A stretch of 40,705 bases of DNA, taken from assembly GCF_031181555.1 (NCBI RefSeq), contig NZ_JAPSKQ010000046.1:1-40705 (forward strand), read 5' to 3'. A model generated the notes under the pieces. That model did not search any database. It saw only the letters and a list, made by a program, of their open reading frames with translations, and was not told the DNA's origin. Shown here one piece after another: positions 24,712-34,010 of this stretch (positions within the stretch are counted from its first letter, which is position 1; every line of letters begins with the position of its first letter). Origin of the DNA: Streptomyces sp. GTDB lineage: Bacteria > Actinomycetota > Actinomycetes > Streptomycetales > Streptomycetaceae. The position numbers were made by a program, and so were the translations under genes.

Positions 24712-24742
24712 CACAGCACGCCCGTAGTTGCGAGGGGGATGC

Positions 24743-25180
24743 ATGGCCACCGTTGAGCTCCGCTTCAGCGCGCTGCCCGAGCATGTGAGGACCGCCCGGC
24801 TCGTGGCGGCGGCGGTGGCGCGCAGGGCCGGAGTGGACGAGGCCGTCCTCGACGAGGTCAGGCTCGCCGTCGGCGAGGCGTGCACACGAGCCGTGGGGCT
24901 GCACCAGAACGGCGGAATCTCGGCACCCGTGAAGGTGCTGCTGATCGAGGAGGAGAAGCAGTTCTCCATCGAGGTCGGTGACGAGGCGCCCCACGCGGTT
25001 CCCGGCGGGCGCGCGCCCGGTGACGGGCCCGGCGACGCCGACGTCGGGACCGAGGAGGACGAGATGGGCCTCGCGGTCATCAGCGGCCTCGTCGACGACG
25101 TCGAGGTGAGTGCCGGGGAGCACGGCGGGTCGATCCGCATGAGGTGGCCCACCACGCCGCCGGCCACCTTCCCGGTCTGA
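24743..25180 (+). CDS. Anti-sigma factor (HATPase/SpoIIAB-like), BldG partner
   Basis: A 145-residue HATPase_c-fold anti-sigma factor, the ortholog of S. coelicolor SCO3548, which binds BldG. The helix LDEVRLAVGEACTRAV is the N box, but Asn of the consensus EAxxNA is Arg here; VGDEAP replaces the usual D-x-G-x-G of the G1 box, and MGLAVISGLVDDVEV is the G2 region. ATP binding or kinase activity may therefore be weak, and BldG could be phosphorylated by another protein. A Gly/Asp-rich insertion (about 88-106) lies between the G boxes. The ATG at 24743 follows GAGGGGG by four bases. A perfect terminator ends the two-gene unit. Confidence 0.9.
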   Translation: MATVELRFSALPEHVRTARLVAAAVARRAGVDEAVLDEVRLAVGEACTRAVGLHQNGGISAPVKVLLIEEEKQFSIEVGDEAPHAVPGGRAPGDGPGDADVGTEEDEMGLAVISGLVDDVEVSAGEHGGSIRMRWPTTPPATFPV

Positions 25181-25209
25181 GCCGGCTCACCCGGACAGTG
25201 ACCCTTTCG

Positions 25210-25241
25210 GACGAAGGGCCCCACTCGTGGGGCCCTTCGTC
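25210..25241 (+). terminator. Terminator of the bldG operon
   Basis: GACGAAGGGCCCCAC (25210-25224) and GTGGGGCCCTTCGTC (25227-25241) form a perfect 15-bp inverted repeat with a two-base centre, 30 bases after the anti-sigma stop codon. It is the most regular hairpin of the window. Confidence 0.9.
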
Positions 25242-25284
25242 ATGTGCGGCTGCCGGCGCCCGCGCTTACAGTGGTCTCGTGCGG

Positions 25285-25312
25285 TTGATCGCGTGAATTC
25301 ATTCACGATCAA
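25285..25312. promoter_or_regulatory. Imperfect 28-bp palindrome upstream of hppA
   Basis: TTGATC-gc-GTGAAT-tc-ATTCAC-GATCAA: two 6-bp arms on each side, separated by a two-base bulge on the left only. The motif GATCRCGTGAATKC occurs here (25287-25300) and again at 25330-25343. It lies about 190 bases before the hppA start in the 262-base gap after the bldG terminator. A -10-like TACAAT is at 25455-25460 without a good -35. No gene is visible between 25242 and 25503. Confidence 0.5.
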
Positions 25313-25503
25313 TTGCGTCACGGAAGTGCGATCACGTGAATGCGTCAAAGGCATTACCGCTTTCGGGTTCCTGGCCGCCCGGCGATCATTGGGTGAAGAG
25401 CGAGTGCAGGCCATTTGTATTTCACGCGCTCTGTTTTGATCAGGTTCCGGTACCTACAATCCCGTCCACATCTTGAGCTCAGCCCAAGCGTCAAGGAGGA
25501 CGA

Positions 25504-27909
25504 ATGGCGGGGCTTTCCATCTCATATGAGTCGGGGCAACCCACATCCCTCGCAGCCGCCGTGCTGACCGACGACAACCGCCTGCTCGTGGTGGTCATCG
25601 GCGTCGTGGCGCTGGCGGCGCTGGTGGTCGCCGGATTCCTGGTGCGCCAGGTGCTCGCGGCCGGCGAGGGAACCGACGGCATGAAGAAGATCGCCGCAGC
25701 GGTCCAGGAGGGCGCGAACGCCTATCTGGCCCGTCAGTTGCGCACGCTCGGCGTATTCGCCGTGGTCGTGTTCTTCCTGCTCATGCTGCTGCCCGCGGAC
25801 GACTGGAATCAGCGTGCCGGACGGTCGGTGTTCTTCTTGATCGGAGCGGCGTTCTCGGCGGCCACCGGCTATATCGGTATGTGGCTCGCCGTGCGCAGCA
25901 ATGTGCGGGTCGCGGCGGCGGCGCGCGAAGCCACTCCGGCAAAGGGCGAGCCGGAAAAGGATCTCACCGCGGTCTCGCACAAAGCGATGAAGATCGCTTT
26001 TCGTACGGGCGGCGTCGTCGGCATGTTCACCGTCGGTCTCGGCCTGCTGGGCGCCTCCTGCGTGGTGCTGGTGTACGCGGCCGACGCGCCGAAGGTGCTC
26101 GAGGGGTTCGGTCTCGGGGCCGCGTTGATCGCGATGTTCATGCGGGTCGGCGGCGGCATCTTCACCAAGGCCGCCGACGTCGGCGCCGACCTGGTCGGCA
26201 AGGTCGAGCAGGGCATTCCGGAGGACGATCCGCGCAATGCCGCGACCATCGCCGACAATGTGGGCGACAACGTCGGCGACTGCGCGGGCATGGCGGCCGA
26301 CCTCTTCGAGTCGTACGCCGTGACCCTGGTGGCCGCGCTGATCCTGGGCTCGGCGGCGTTCGGCGACGCGGGGCTCGCCTTCCCGCTGCTGGTGCCGGCG
26401 ATCGGCGTCCTCACCGCGATGATCGGCATCTTCGTGGTGGCCCCGAGGCGCGCCGACCGCAGCGGCATGAGCGCGATCAACCGGGGGTTCTTCATCTCCG
26501 CGGTGATCTCGCTGGTGCTGGTCGCGATCGCGGTGTTCACCTACCTGCCGTCGTCCTACGCCGACCTCGACGGCGTCACCGACGCGGCGATCCAGGGCAA
26601 GGACGGCGATCCGCGGATCCTCGCGCTCGCCGCGGTGGCCATCGGCATCGTGCTCGCCGCACTGATCCAGCAACTCACCGGCTACTTCACCGAGACGACC
26701 CGGCGTCCGGTGAAGGACATCGGCAAGTCCTCGCTCACCGGCCCGGCCACCGTCGTCCTCGCCGGTATCTCCGTCGGTCTCGAATCCGCCGTCTACACCG
26801 CCCTGTTGATCGGCCTCGGTGTCTACGGGGCGTTCCTGCTCGGCGGTACGTCGATCATGCTGGCGCTGTTCGCGGTGGCGCTGGCCGGCACCGGCCTGCT
26901 CACCACGGTCGGTGTGATCGTCGCGATGGACACCTTCGGACCGGTCTCCGACAACGCGCAGGGCATCGCCGAGATGTCCGGGGACGTCGAGGGCGCGGGC
27001 GCCCAGGTGCTCACCAACCTGGACGCGGTCGGCAACACCACCAAGGCCATCACCAAGGGCATCGCCATCGCCACGGCGGTGCTCGCGGCGGCGGCGCTGT
27101 TCGGCTCGTACCGGGACGCCATCACCACCGGCGCGCGGGAGGTGGGCGAGACGCTCAGCGGCGAGGGCGCGCCGCTGAGTCTGATGATGGACATCTCGCA
27201 GCCGAACAACCTCGTCGGGCTCATCGCGGGCGCGGCGGTCGTCTTCCTCTTCTCGGGGCTGGCGATCAACGCGGTGTCGCGGTCGGCGGGTTCGGTGGTC
27301 TACGAGGTGCGGCGGCAGTTCCGTGAGAAGCCCGGGATCATGGACTACACGGAGAAACCGGAGTACGGCAAGGTCGTCGACATCTGCACCAAGGACGCCC
27401 TGCGCGAGCTCGCCACACCCGGTCTGCTCGCCGTGCTGGCCCCCGTCTTCATCGGGTTCACGCTCGGCGTCGGAGCCCTCGGCGCGTTCCTCGCGGGCGC
27501 GATCGGCGCGGGCACGCTGATGGCGGTCTTCCTCGCCAACTCCGGTGGCGCCTGGGACAACGCGAAGAAACTCGTCGAGGACGGGCATCACGGCGGCAAG
27601 GGCAGCGAGGCCCACGCGGCCACCGTGATCGGCGACACCGTCGGCGACCCCTTCAAGGACACCGCCGGTCCCGCGATCAACCCCCTGCTGAAGGTGATGA
27701 ACCTGGTGGCGCTGCTCATCGCGCCCGCGGTCATCAAGTTCTCCTACGGCGCCGACAAGAGCGTCGGGGTGCGGGTGCTGATCGCGGTCCTCACGCTGGT
27801 GGTGATCGTCGGCGCGGTGTACGTGTCCAAGCGGCGCGGCATCGCCATGGGGGACGAGGGCAACTCCGAACCGGAACCCAAGTCGGCCGATCCGGCGGTG
27901 GTTTCCTAG
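25504..27909 (+). CDS. hppA: Membrane-bound proton-translocating pyrophosphatase
   Basis: An 801-residue H+-PPase that hydrolyses pyrophosphate and pumps protons across the cytoplasmic membrane. About 16 membrane segments can be followed. The substrate-binding region [20 protein letters not shown], the acidic [18 protein letters not shown] and the later [19 protein letters not shown] are intact. In [11 protein letters not shown], Lys514 marks the K+-independent subclass, as in Rhodospirillum rubrum. The ATG follows AAGGAGGA by three bases, an ideal ribosome-binding site. It stands alone: a terminator lies on each side. The long upstream region with a palindrome and repeated GATCRCGTGAATKC motif suggests regulation. 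Confidence 0.97.
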   Translation: MAGLSISYESGQPTSLAAAVLTDDNRLLVVVIGVVALAALVVAGFLVRQVLAAGEGTDGMKKIAAAVQEGANAYLARQLRTLGVFAVVVFFLLMLLPADDWNQRAGRSVFFLIGAAFSAATGYIGMWLAVRSNVRVAAAAREATPAKGEPEKDLTAVSHKAMKIAFRTGGVVGMFTVGLGLLGASCVVLVYAADAPKVLEGFGLGAALIAMFMRVGGGIFTKAADVGADLVGKVEQGIPEDDPRNAATIADNVGDNVGDCAGMAADLFESYAVTLVAALILGSAAFGDAGLAFPLLVPAIGVLTAMIGIFVVAPRRADRSGMSAINRGFFISAVISLVLVAIAVFTYLPSSYADLDGVTDAAIQGKDGDPRILALAAVAIGIVLAALIQQLTGYFTETTRRPVKDIGKSSLTGPATVVLAGISVGLESAVYTALLIGLGVYGAFLLGGTSIMLALFAVALAGTGLLTTVGVIVAMDTFGPVSDNAQGIAEMSGDVEGAGAQVLTNLDAVGNTTKAITKGIAIATAVLAAAALFGSYRDAITTGAREVGETLSGEGAPLSLMMDISQPNNLVGLIAGAAVVFLFSGLAINAVSRSAGSVVYEVRRQFREKPGIMDYTEKPEYGKVVDICTKDALRELATPGLLAVLAPVFIGFTLGVGALGAFLAGAIGAGTLMAVFLANSGGAWDNAKKLVEDGHHGGKGSEAHAATVIGDTVGDPFKDTAGPAINPLLKVMNLVALLIAPAVIKFSYGADKSVGVRVLIAVLTLVVIVGAVYVSKRRGIAMGDEGNSEPEPKSADPAVVS

Positions 27910-27938
27910 GGACCGGAGGCGAGAACCGGAACAACACG

Positions 27939-27974
27939 CGGGCGGACGGCGCGTCTTGGCGCGGTGTCCGCCCG
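27939..27974 (+). terminator. Terminator of hppA
   Basis: CGGGCGGAC (27939-27947) pairs with GTCCGCCCG (27966-27974); inside, GCGC pairs with GCGC around a GTCTTG loop. The stem begins 30 bases after the hppA stop codon. Confidence 0.75.
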
Positions 27975-28116
27975 TTCCCTGTGAGGCCCTCCGCGTGAGC
28001 CTTCTCTCGCTTGGTGCAAATGGCTTCAAAAGTGTCTTGGCGGACGTCCGGCAGGTGGGTGTCGCCCATCTGGCGTGTATGTTCCGGGGCCGAGAGCCAT
28101 GGAAGGGACCAATCCG

Positions 28117-28689
28117 GTGAACAAGAAGCTCGCGGCCGCACTGTCCGGCGGTGCGGTACTGGTACTGGCGCTGACGGGATGCGGCAGCGACGACGGCAAC
28201 GAGAAGCTGGACGCCTGGGCGAAGGAGGTCTGCGACGCGGTGCAGCCGCAGGCCAGGAAGATCGAGTCGGCCAACGCCGCGATCCAGAAGGAGACCTCGG
28301 ACAACAGCACTCCGGAGGAGGTCCAGAAGGCCGACTCGAAGGCCTTCCAGGACATGTCCGAGGCCTACAAGGCGATCGGTGCCGCTGTGAGCGGGGCCGG
28401 GGCGCCGGACGTCGAGGACGGCGAGAAGAAGCTGTCGAACGCGGTGAAGGAGCTCAACGGCATCTCCGCGTCGTACGCCTCCCTGAAGAAGCAGGTCGAC
28501 GGACTCGACACCGACGACCAGGCGAAGTTCGCCGACGGTCTGAAGGACATCGCCACCGAGCTGGACAAGCTCAGCAAGAGCGGCAACGACGCCCTCAACG
28601 ATCTGGAGGAGGGCGAGGTCGGCGAGGCGATGGCCCGGCAGGCCAGCTGCAAGACGGCCACCGCGTCGGCGTCGGCCGCGAAGGGCTGA
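28117..28689 (+). CDS. Small lipoprotein of unknown function
   Basis: A 190-residue secreted lipoprotein. A lysine-containing signal peptide ends in the lipobox LTGC; the mature part is Lys/Asp/Ala-rich and predicted mostly helical, with two further cysteines (EVCDAV and ASCKTA) that could form a disulfide. I recognise no enzymatic motif; similar small proteins occur at this place in other streptomycetes. The GTG at 28117 follows GGAAGGGA by eight bases; an ATG at 28099 would add six residues. The gene is flanked by hairpin terminators, so it is transcribed alone. A TATGTT at 28078-28083 may be its -10 box. Confidence 0.85.
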   Translation: MNKKLAAALSGGAVLVLALTGCGSDDGNEKLDAWAKEVCDAVQPQARKIESANAAIQKETSDNSTPEEVQKADSKAFQDMSEAYKAIGAAVSGAGAPDVEDGEKKLSNAVKELNGISASYASLKKQVDGLDTDDQAKFADGLKDIATELDKLSKSGNDALNDLEEGEVGEAMARQASCKTATASASAAKG

Positions 28690-28700
28690 CGCAGCGGCAG

Positions 28701-28729
28701 CCGCCGCGGACGCGGGGCGGGCGCGGCGG
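28701..28729 (+). terminator. Terminator of the small lipoprotein gene
   Basis: CCGCCGCG (28701-28708) pairs with CGCGGCGG (28722-28729) around a 13-base loop, starting 12 bases after the stop codon. It is GC-only and without a T tract. Confidence 0.55.
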
Positions 28730-28765
28730 GAGTGACCGCGGCACGCGCGGGGCGAGGGCGGCGGC

Positions 28766-28771
28766 CACAAT
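28766..28771 (+). promoter_or_regulatory. -10 box for leaderless methyltransferase gene
   Basis: CACAAT ends six bases before the GTG start at 28778, a spacing typical of leaderless Streptomyces transcripts. The intervening TGGGGGC could alternatively act as a very close ribosome-binding site. Confidence 0.4.
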
Positions 28772-28777
28772 GGGGGC

Positions 28778-30298
28778 GTGAGTAACACCGGCCTGCCGCC
28801 CCTGCCCTCGTCCGACCGTCCCGACGCCGTCGCCCGGCTGCGGGACGCGCTGCTCGAAGCCTCCTTCACCGCCGACGGACTGCTCGAACTGCTCGGCGCC
28901 CCCGCGTACGCGGCGTTGGCCCGCAGCGAGATCGTTCCCGCCCTCCGGGCGACCCGCGGGGACACGGCGCTGGAGGCGCTCGTACGTCTGTTCCTGCTGC
29001 AGCAGCCCGTGCCGCACGCGCGCGTGGCGGACGTGCTGCCCGTGGACACCTGCCTGGAGAGCGGGTGGCTGGCGCGTGCCGGCGCGGACGACCTCACCGC
29101 GACCGTGGACGTGCGGCCGTACGGCGGGCCGGCCGGTGAGGACTGGTTCATCGTCTCCGACCTGGGGTGCGCGGTCGGCGGAGCCGGGGGCATCGGCAGC
29201 CGCGACGAGGGGGTCGTCCTCGGCGTCGGCGGGGCGTCCACGACCCTGGCCGGGATCACGGTCCGTGCGCCCGTCTCCTCCGCGCTCGACCTCGGCACCG
29301 GCTCCGGCATCCAGGCGCTGCACGCCGCCCGGCACGCCACGCGCGTGACGGCCACCGACGTCAACCCGCGCGCGCTGCACATCACCGCGCTCACCCTGGC
29401 CCTCTCCGGGGCCCCGGCCGCCGATCTGCGCGAGGGGTCGCTGTTCGCGCCCGTCCGGGACGACGAGACGTACGACCTGATCGTGTCCAACCCGCCCTTC
29501 GTGATCTCGCCGGGCGCGCGGCTCACCTACCGCGACGGCGGGATGGGCGGGGACGATCTGTGCCGGACGCTCGTTCAGCAGGCGGGGGACCGCTTGAACG
29601 AGGGCGGGTTCGCGCAGTTCCTCGCCAACTGGCAGCACGTCGAGGGGGAGGACTGGCAGGACAGACTCAGGTCATGGGTGCCTCGCGGGTGCGATGCCTG
29701 GATCGTGCAGCGCGAGGTGCAGGACGTCACCCAGTACGCCGAGCTGTGGCTGCGGGACGCGGGCGACCACCGCGGGGACACGGCCGAGTACCTGGCGCGG
29801 TACGACGCGTGGCTGGACGAGTTCGAGGCGCGCAAGGTGAGGGCGGTCGGCTTCGGCTGGATCACCCTGCGCAGGTCGGGCTCCGCCGTGCCGTCGGTCA
29901 CGGTCGAGGAGTGGCCGCACCCGGTCGAGCAGCCGCTCGGCGAGACGGTCCGGGCACACTTCGACCGGCTCGACTACCTGCGGGCGCACGATGACGCGGC
30001 GCTGCTCGCAGCGCGCTTCCGGCTGGCCGCCGAGGTCGTGCAGGAGCAGGTCGGGCTGCCCGGCGCCGAGGACCCCGAGCACGTCGTGCTGCGTCAGAAC
30101 CGCGGGATGCGCCGGGCCACCAAGGTGGACACGATCGGCGCGGGTTTCGCGGGGGTGTGCGACGGCACGATGAGCGCGGGCCGCATCCTCGACGCCATCG
30201 CCCAGCTCCTCGGCGAGGACCCCGTGCTGCTCCGCGACCGCACGCCCGCACAGATCCGGCTGCTGGTGGAACAGGGATTCCTGGAGCCGGCCGACTGA
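28778..30298 (+). CDS. Class I SAM-dependent methyltransferase (RsmC/PrmC-like)
   Basis: A 506-residue methyltransferase. The N-terminal ~150 residues are a helical accessory domain of the type now called DUF7059. The catalytic domain has the SAM motif ALDLGTGSGIQA (about 169-180), the acidic residue in TATDVNPRA, and NPPF with Asn238, the motif of enzymes that methylate exocyclic or amide nitrogen in nucleic acids or glutamine. A C-terminal ~150-residue domain with LRQNRGMRR follows. An rRNA base or a protein glutamine is therefore the likely target, but which one cannot be read from sequence. The GTG start has a -10-like CACAAT upstream. It lies alone between a small lipoprotein gene and a membrane peptide gene. 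Confidence 0.88.
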   Translation: MSNTGLPPLPSSDRPDAVARLRDALLEASFTADGLLELLGAPAYAALARSEIVPALRATRGDTALEALVRLFLLQQPVPHARVADVLPVDTCLESGWLARAGADDLTATVDVRPYGGPAGEDWFIVSDLGCAVGGAGGIGSRDEGVVLGVGGASTTLAGITVRAPVSSALDLGTGSGIQALHAARHATRVTATDVNPRALHITALTLALSGAPAADLREGSLFAPVRDDETYDLIVSNPPFVISPGARLTYRDGGMGGDDLCRTLVQQAGDRLNEGGFAQFLANWQHVEGEDWQDRLRSWVPRGCDAWIVQREVQDVTQYAELWLRDAGDHRGDTAEYLARYDAWLDEFEARKVRAVGFGWITLRRSGSAVPSVTVEEWPHPVEQPLGETVRAHFDRLDYLRAHDDAALLAARFRLAAEVVQEQVGLPGAEDPEHVVLRQNRGMRRATKVDTIGAGFAGVCDGTMSAGRILDAIAQLLGEDPVLLRDRTPAQIRLLVEQGFLEPAD

Positions 30299-30580
30299 TC
30301 GGGGCGCGGGGCACCGGATGTGCGCGTGGGGCGTGGGGTGCGAGTTCGCGGTGGTGGAGAAGTGACGCGCGTGGGTCGCGGGGCCGCCGGTCCCGTCCCG
30401 CGACCGTGTCATTTCGCGTCGATCCGGAATCTCCCCGACGGGCCCCGCACAGGGCCGGCCCCGGCTCGCACCGACCCGTCGCCTCCGCGTTCACCTCCGG
30501 TTCGCCCGTGCGCCGCCCGGGCGTGGCAGCGTCACCCCCGGACCGGTACCGGCGGACGGGGGAGAGGGGCTCGCGGGACC

Positions 30581-30778
30581 ATGGAGAGCGGACCGGCGAT
30601 CTTCGCGGGGTTGGTGTTCTGCCTGTTCGGAGGCGGTCTGCTGGCCTGGACCGCGACCCGCGTACGGCAGCATCGCCCCGTCGCCCACGGTGTGAGCCCT
30701 GTCGCATCGGCCACCGTCGCCGGACTCGCCGCAGTGATCTTCCTGGCCCTCGGCGCATGGTGCCTCACCCGCCTCTGA
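30581..30778 (+). CDS. Small two-helix membrane protein
   Basis: A 65-residue protein with two hydrophobic segments, GPAIFAGLVFCLFGGGLLAW near the N-terminus and ASATVAGLAAVIFLALGAW near the C-terminus, joined by a short basic loop (RVRQHRP). The ATG at 30581 is preceded by GGAGAGGGG at a rather long distance (about 11 bases); the frame is open further upstream, but that part is Arg/Pro-rich and not protein-like. It sits between the methyltransferase and topA genes on the same strand. Function unknown; a small protein is annotated at this place in S. coelicolor as far as I recall. Confidence 0.65.
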   Translation: MESGPAIFAGLVFCLFGGGLLAWTATRVRQHRPVAHGVSPVASATVAGLAAVIFLALGAWCLTRL

Positions 30779-30916
30779 AGAGCGGATGGACGCCTCGGTC
30801 CCGGGTAACCGGTAGATAGCGCTCCGCATAAGCGCGGGCAGGGACTGGACACTCCGGGCGGCAGGAACGGCGGTAGTCGGGTTACCGTTCGAGTGGCCGT
30901 TGCGGGCTTTTCCCGT

Positions 30917-30941
30917 TTGACACGGGGGCGGGATGTACCGT
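30917..30941 (+). promoter_or_regulatory. Candidate topA promoter
   Basis: A consensus -35 TTGACA (30917-30922) is followed by TACCGT (30936-30941) after only 13 bases; GTCACA at 17 bases is a poorer -10. CCCGT/ACGGG (30912-30926) forms a small inverted repeat around the -35. Short or unusual spacing would fit a supercoiling-sensitive promoter, but this is inference. Confidence 0.35.
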
Positions 30942-31023
30942 CACACTCCGCAGCGTCACCATGACCCGACCCCGGGGAGACCGCCTGGGGAGGCCCCAGC
31001 GTCGACCGGAGAGAAGAGCGAAG

Positions 31024-33858
31024 TTGTCCCCGACCAGCGAGACCGCGAAGGGCGGCCGCCGACTCGTCATCGTCGAGTCGCCTGCCAAGGCGAAGACGAT
31101 CAAGGGCTATCTCGGCCCTGGCTACACCGTCGAGGCGAGCGTCGGGCACATTCGCGATCTTCCCAACGGTGCCGCGGAGGTGCCGGAGAAGTACACCGGT
31201 GAGGTCCGCCGCCTCGGTGTGGACGTCGACCACGACTTCCAGCCGATCTATGTGGTCAACGCGGACAAGCGCGCCCAGGTCAAGAAGCTCAAGGACCTGC
31301 TGAAGGAGTCCGACGAGCTCTTCCTCGCCACCGATGAGGACCGCGAGGGCGAGGCCATCGCCTGGCACCTCCAGGAGGTCCTCAAGCCGAAGATCCCGGT
31401 CAAGCGGATGGTCTTCCACGAGATCACCAAGGAAGCGATCCGCGAGGCCGTGGCCAACCCGCGCCAGCTCAACCAGAAGCTGGTCGACGCCCAGGAGACC
31501 CGCCGCATCCTCGACCGCCTCTACGGCTACGAGGTCTCGCCGGTCCTGTGGAAGAAGGTCATGCCCCGGCTGTCCGCCGGCCGCGTCCAGTCCGTCGCGA
31601 CCCGGCTCGTGGTCGAGCGGGAACGCGAGCGCATGGCGTTCCGCTCCGCCGAGTACTGGGACCTGACCGGCACCTTCGCGACCGGCCGCGCCGGTGACGC
31701 CTCGGACCCGTCGTCCCTGGTCGCCCGTCTCCAGACCGTCGACGGCAGGCGGGTCGCGCAGGGCCGCGACTTCGACTCCCTGGGGCAGATCAAGAGCGCG
31801 AACACCCTCCACCTCGACGAGGCGAACGCCCGCGCCCTGGCCGCCGCCCTGGAGAACACGCGGTTCGCCGTGCGCTCCGTCGAGTCCAAGCCGTACCGCC
31901 GCTCGCCGTACGCCCCGTTCCGTACGACGACGCTGCAGCAGGAGGCCAGCCGCAAGCTCGGCTTCGGCGCGAAGGCCACCATGCAGATCGCGCAGAAGCT
32001 GTACGAGAACGGCTACATCACCTACATGCGTACGGACTCGACGACGCTGAGCGAGACGGCGATCTCCGCCGCCCGCGCCCAGGTCACGCAGCTGTACGGT
32101 TCCGACTACCTGCCCCCGCAGCCGCGCACCTACGCCGGGAAGGTCAAGAACGCGCAGGAGGCGCACGAGGCGATCCGTCCCTCGGGCGACCGTTTCCGCA
32201 CGCCCGCCGAGACCGGTCTGACCGGCGACCAGTTCAAGCTGTACGAGCTGATCTGGAAGCGGACCGTCGCCTCCCAGATGAAGGACGCCACCGGCAACTC
32301 CGTCACCGTGAAGATCGGCGGCACGGCGGCCGACGGCCGGGACGTCGAGTTCAGCGCGTCCGGCAAGACGATCACCTTCCACGGCTTCCTGAAGGCCTAC
32401 GTCGAGGGCGCCGACGACCCGAACGCCGAGCTCGACGACCGCGAGCGCCGGCTGCCGCAGGTCGCCGAGGGCGACGCGCTGACGGCCGAGGAGATCACGG
32501 TCGACGGCCACGCGACCAAGCCCCCGGCCCGCTACACCGAGGCCAGTCTGGTCAAGGAGCTGGAGGAGCGGGAGATCGGCCGCCCGTCGACGTACGCGTC
32601 GATCATCGGCACGATCCTCGACCGCGGCTACGTGTTCAAGAAGGGCACGGCCCTGGTGCCGTCCTTCCTCTCCTTCGCCGTGGTCAACCTCCTGGAGAAG
32701 CACTTCGGGCGGCTCGTCGACTACGACTTCACCGCCAGGATGGAGGACGACCTCGACCGCATCGCGCGCGGTGAGGCGCAGGCCGTGCCGTGGCTGAAGC
32801 GGTTCTACTTCGGCGAGGGCACGCACAACGGCGGCGCGGCCGAGGCGGGCAACGGCGACGGGGACCACCTCGGTGGCCTCAAGGAGCTGGTGACCGACCT
32901 GGGCGCGATCGACGCGCGCGAGGTGTCGTCGTTCCCGGTGGGCAACGGCATCGTGCTGCGGGTGGGGCGCTACGGCCCGTACATCGAGCGCGGCGAGAAG
33001 GACACCGAGCAGCACCAGCGCGCCGACATCCCGGCCGACCTGGCACCCGACGAGCTGACCGTCGAGCTCGCCGAGGAACTGCTCGCCAAGCCGAGCGGCG
33101 ACTTCGAGCTGGGCACCGACCCGGCGACCGGCCACACGATCGTCGCCAAGGACGGCCGCTACGGCCCGTACGTCACGGAGATCCTCCCCGAGGGCACCCC
33201 GAAGACCGGCAAGAACGCGGTCAAGCCGCGCACGGCCTCGCTCTTCAAGTCGATGTCCCTGGACACGGTGACCCTCCAGGACGCCCTGAAGCTGATGTCG
33301 CTGCCGCGCGTCGTCGGCACCGACGCCGACGGCCAGGAGATCACCGCGCAGAACGGCCGCTACGGCCCGTACCTGAAGAAGGGCACGGACTCGCGGTCGC
33401 TGCAGTCCGAGGACCAGATCTTCACGATCACGCTGGAGGAGGCGCAGGCGATCTACGCCCAGCCCAAGCAGCGGGGTCGGGCGGCCGCCAAGCCGCCGCT
33501 GAAGGAACTGGGCGAGGACCCGGTCAGCGGCAAGCCGGTCGTGGTGAAGGACGGCCGCTTCGGCCCGTACGTCACCGACGGCGAGACCAACGCGACCCTG
33601 CGCTCCGGTGACAGCGTCGAGACGATCACGCCGGAACGCGGTTTCGAACTGCTCGCCGAGAAGCGGGCCAAGGCCCCCGCCAAGAAGACCGCGAAGAAGG
33701 CCACCGCCAAGAAGACGACGGCCAAGAAGGCTCCGGCGAAGAAGACGGCGGCCGCCAAGAAGACCGCGGCGAAGAAGACCACGACCGCGAAGAAGACGGC
33801 GACGGCGAAGAAGGCCACCGCCAAGAAGGCGACCGCCTCGAACGCGACGGAGGACTGA
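31024..33858 (+). CDS. topA: DNA topoisomerase I
   Basis: A 944-residue type IA topoisomerase that relaxes negative supercoils. The Toprim motif DEDREGEAIAWH supplies Asp104, Asp106 and Glu108; the catalytic tyrosine is Tyr334 in ITYMRTDS. Four C-terminal repeats share G-R-Y/F-G-P-Y (near residues 645, 712, 778 and 845) in place of zinc fingers. The last ~60 residues are almost only Lys, Ala and Thr (KKTAKKATAKK-type), the tail that gives Streptomyces TopA its high processivity. The start is TTG at 31024 (SPTSETAKGGRR, as in S. coelicolor) with GGAGAG upstream; the ATG at 30961 would add 21 Arg/Pro-rich residues without support. A strong terminator follows. Confidence 0.97.
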   Translation: MSPTSETAKGGRRLVIVESPAKAKTIKGYLGPGYTVEASVGHIRDLPNGAAEVPEKYTGEVRRLGVDVDHDFQPIYVVNADKRAQVKKLKDLLKESDELFLATDEDREGEAIAWHLQEVLKPKIPVKRMVFHEITKEAIREAVANPRQLNQKLVDAQETRRILDRLYGYEVSPVLWKKVMPRLSAGRVQSVATRLVVERERERMAFRSAEYWDLTGTFATGRAGDASDPSSLVARLQTVDGRRVAQGRDFDSLGQIKSANTLHLDEANARALAAALENTRFAVRSVESKPYRRSPYAPFRTTTLQQEASRKLGFGAKATMQIAQKLYENGYITYMRTDSTTLSETAISAARAQVTQLYGSDYLPPQPRTYAGKVKNAQEAHEAIRPSGDRFRTPAETGLTGDQFKLYELIWKRTVASQMKDATGNSVTVKIGGTAADGRDVEFSASGKTITFHGFLKAYVEGADDPNAELDDRERRLPQVAEGDALTAEEITVDGHATKPPARYTEASLVKELEEREIGRPSTYASIIGTILDRGYVFKKGTALVPSFLSFAVVNLLEKHFGRLVDYDFTARMEDDLDRIARGEAQAVPWLKRFYFGEGTHNGGAAEAGNGDGDHLGGLKELVTDLGAIDAREVSSFPVGNGIVLRVGRYGPYIERGEKDTEQHQRADIPADLAPDELTVELAEELLAKPSGDFELGTDPATGHTIVAKDGRYGPYVTEILPEGTPKTGKNAVKPRTASLFKSMSLDTVTLQDALKLMSLPRVVGTDADGQEITAQNGRYGPYLKKGTDSRSLQSEDQIFTITLEEAQAIYAQPKQRGRAAAKPPLKELGEDPVSGKPVVVKDGRFGPYVTDGETNATLRSGDSVETITPERGFELLAEKRAKAPAKKTAKKATAKKTTAKKAPAKKTAAAKKTAAKKTTTAKKTATAKKATAKKATASNATED

Positions 33859-33924
33859 GGACCCCCCCGGGACCTCCGCCCCGGGACCTCCGCCCGGGAT
33901 CTTCACCCAGGGTTCGGAATGCGA

Positions 33925-33955
33925 ACGCCCCGGCACCACTTCGGTGCCGGGGCGT
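33925..33955 (+). terminator. Terminator of topA
   Basis: ACGCCCCGGCACC (33925-33937) pairs with GGTGCCGGGGCGT (33943-33955) around the loop ACTTC: 13 perfect pairs, 67 bases after the topA stop codon. Confidence 0.88.
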
Positions 33956-33998
33956 GTGCATGTCAGGCGCGTCGCCCCGTGCTGTCGGCACGGGCCGA

Positions 33999-34004
33999 TA
34001 GGCT
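33999..34004 (+). promoter_or_regulatory. -10 box for leaderless tmk fusion gene
   Basis: TAGGCT ends six bases before the ATG at 34011 and no ribosome-binding site is present, so the mRNA probably starts at or near the ATG. A clear -35 hexamer is not seen. Confidence 0.5.
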
Positions 34005-34010
34005 GAACGC

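Noticed and set aside
30961..31023. Upstream ATG start for topA
   Set aside because: It would add 21 Arg/Pro-rich residues. The TTG at 31024 gives the N-terminus known for Streptomyces TopA and has GGAGAG before it.
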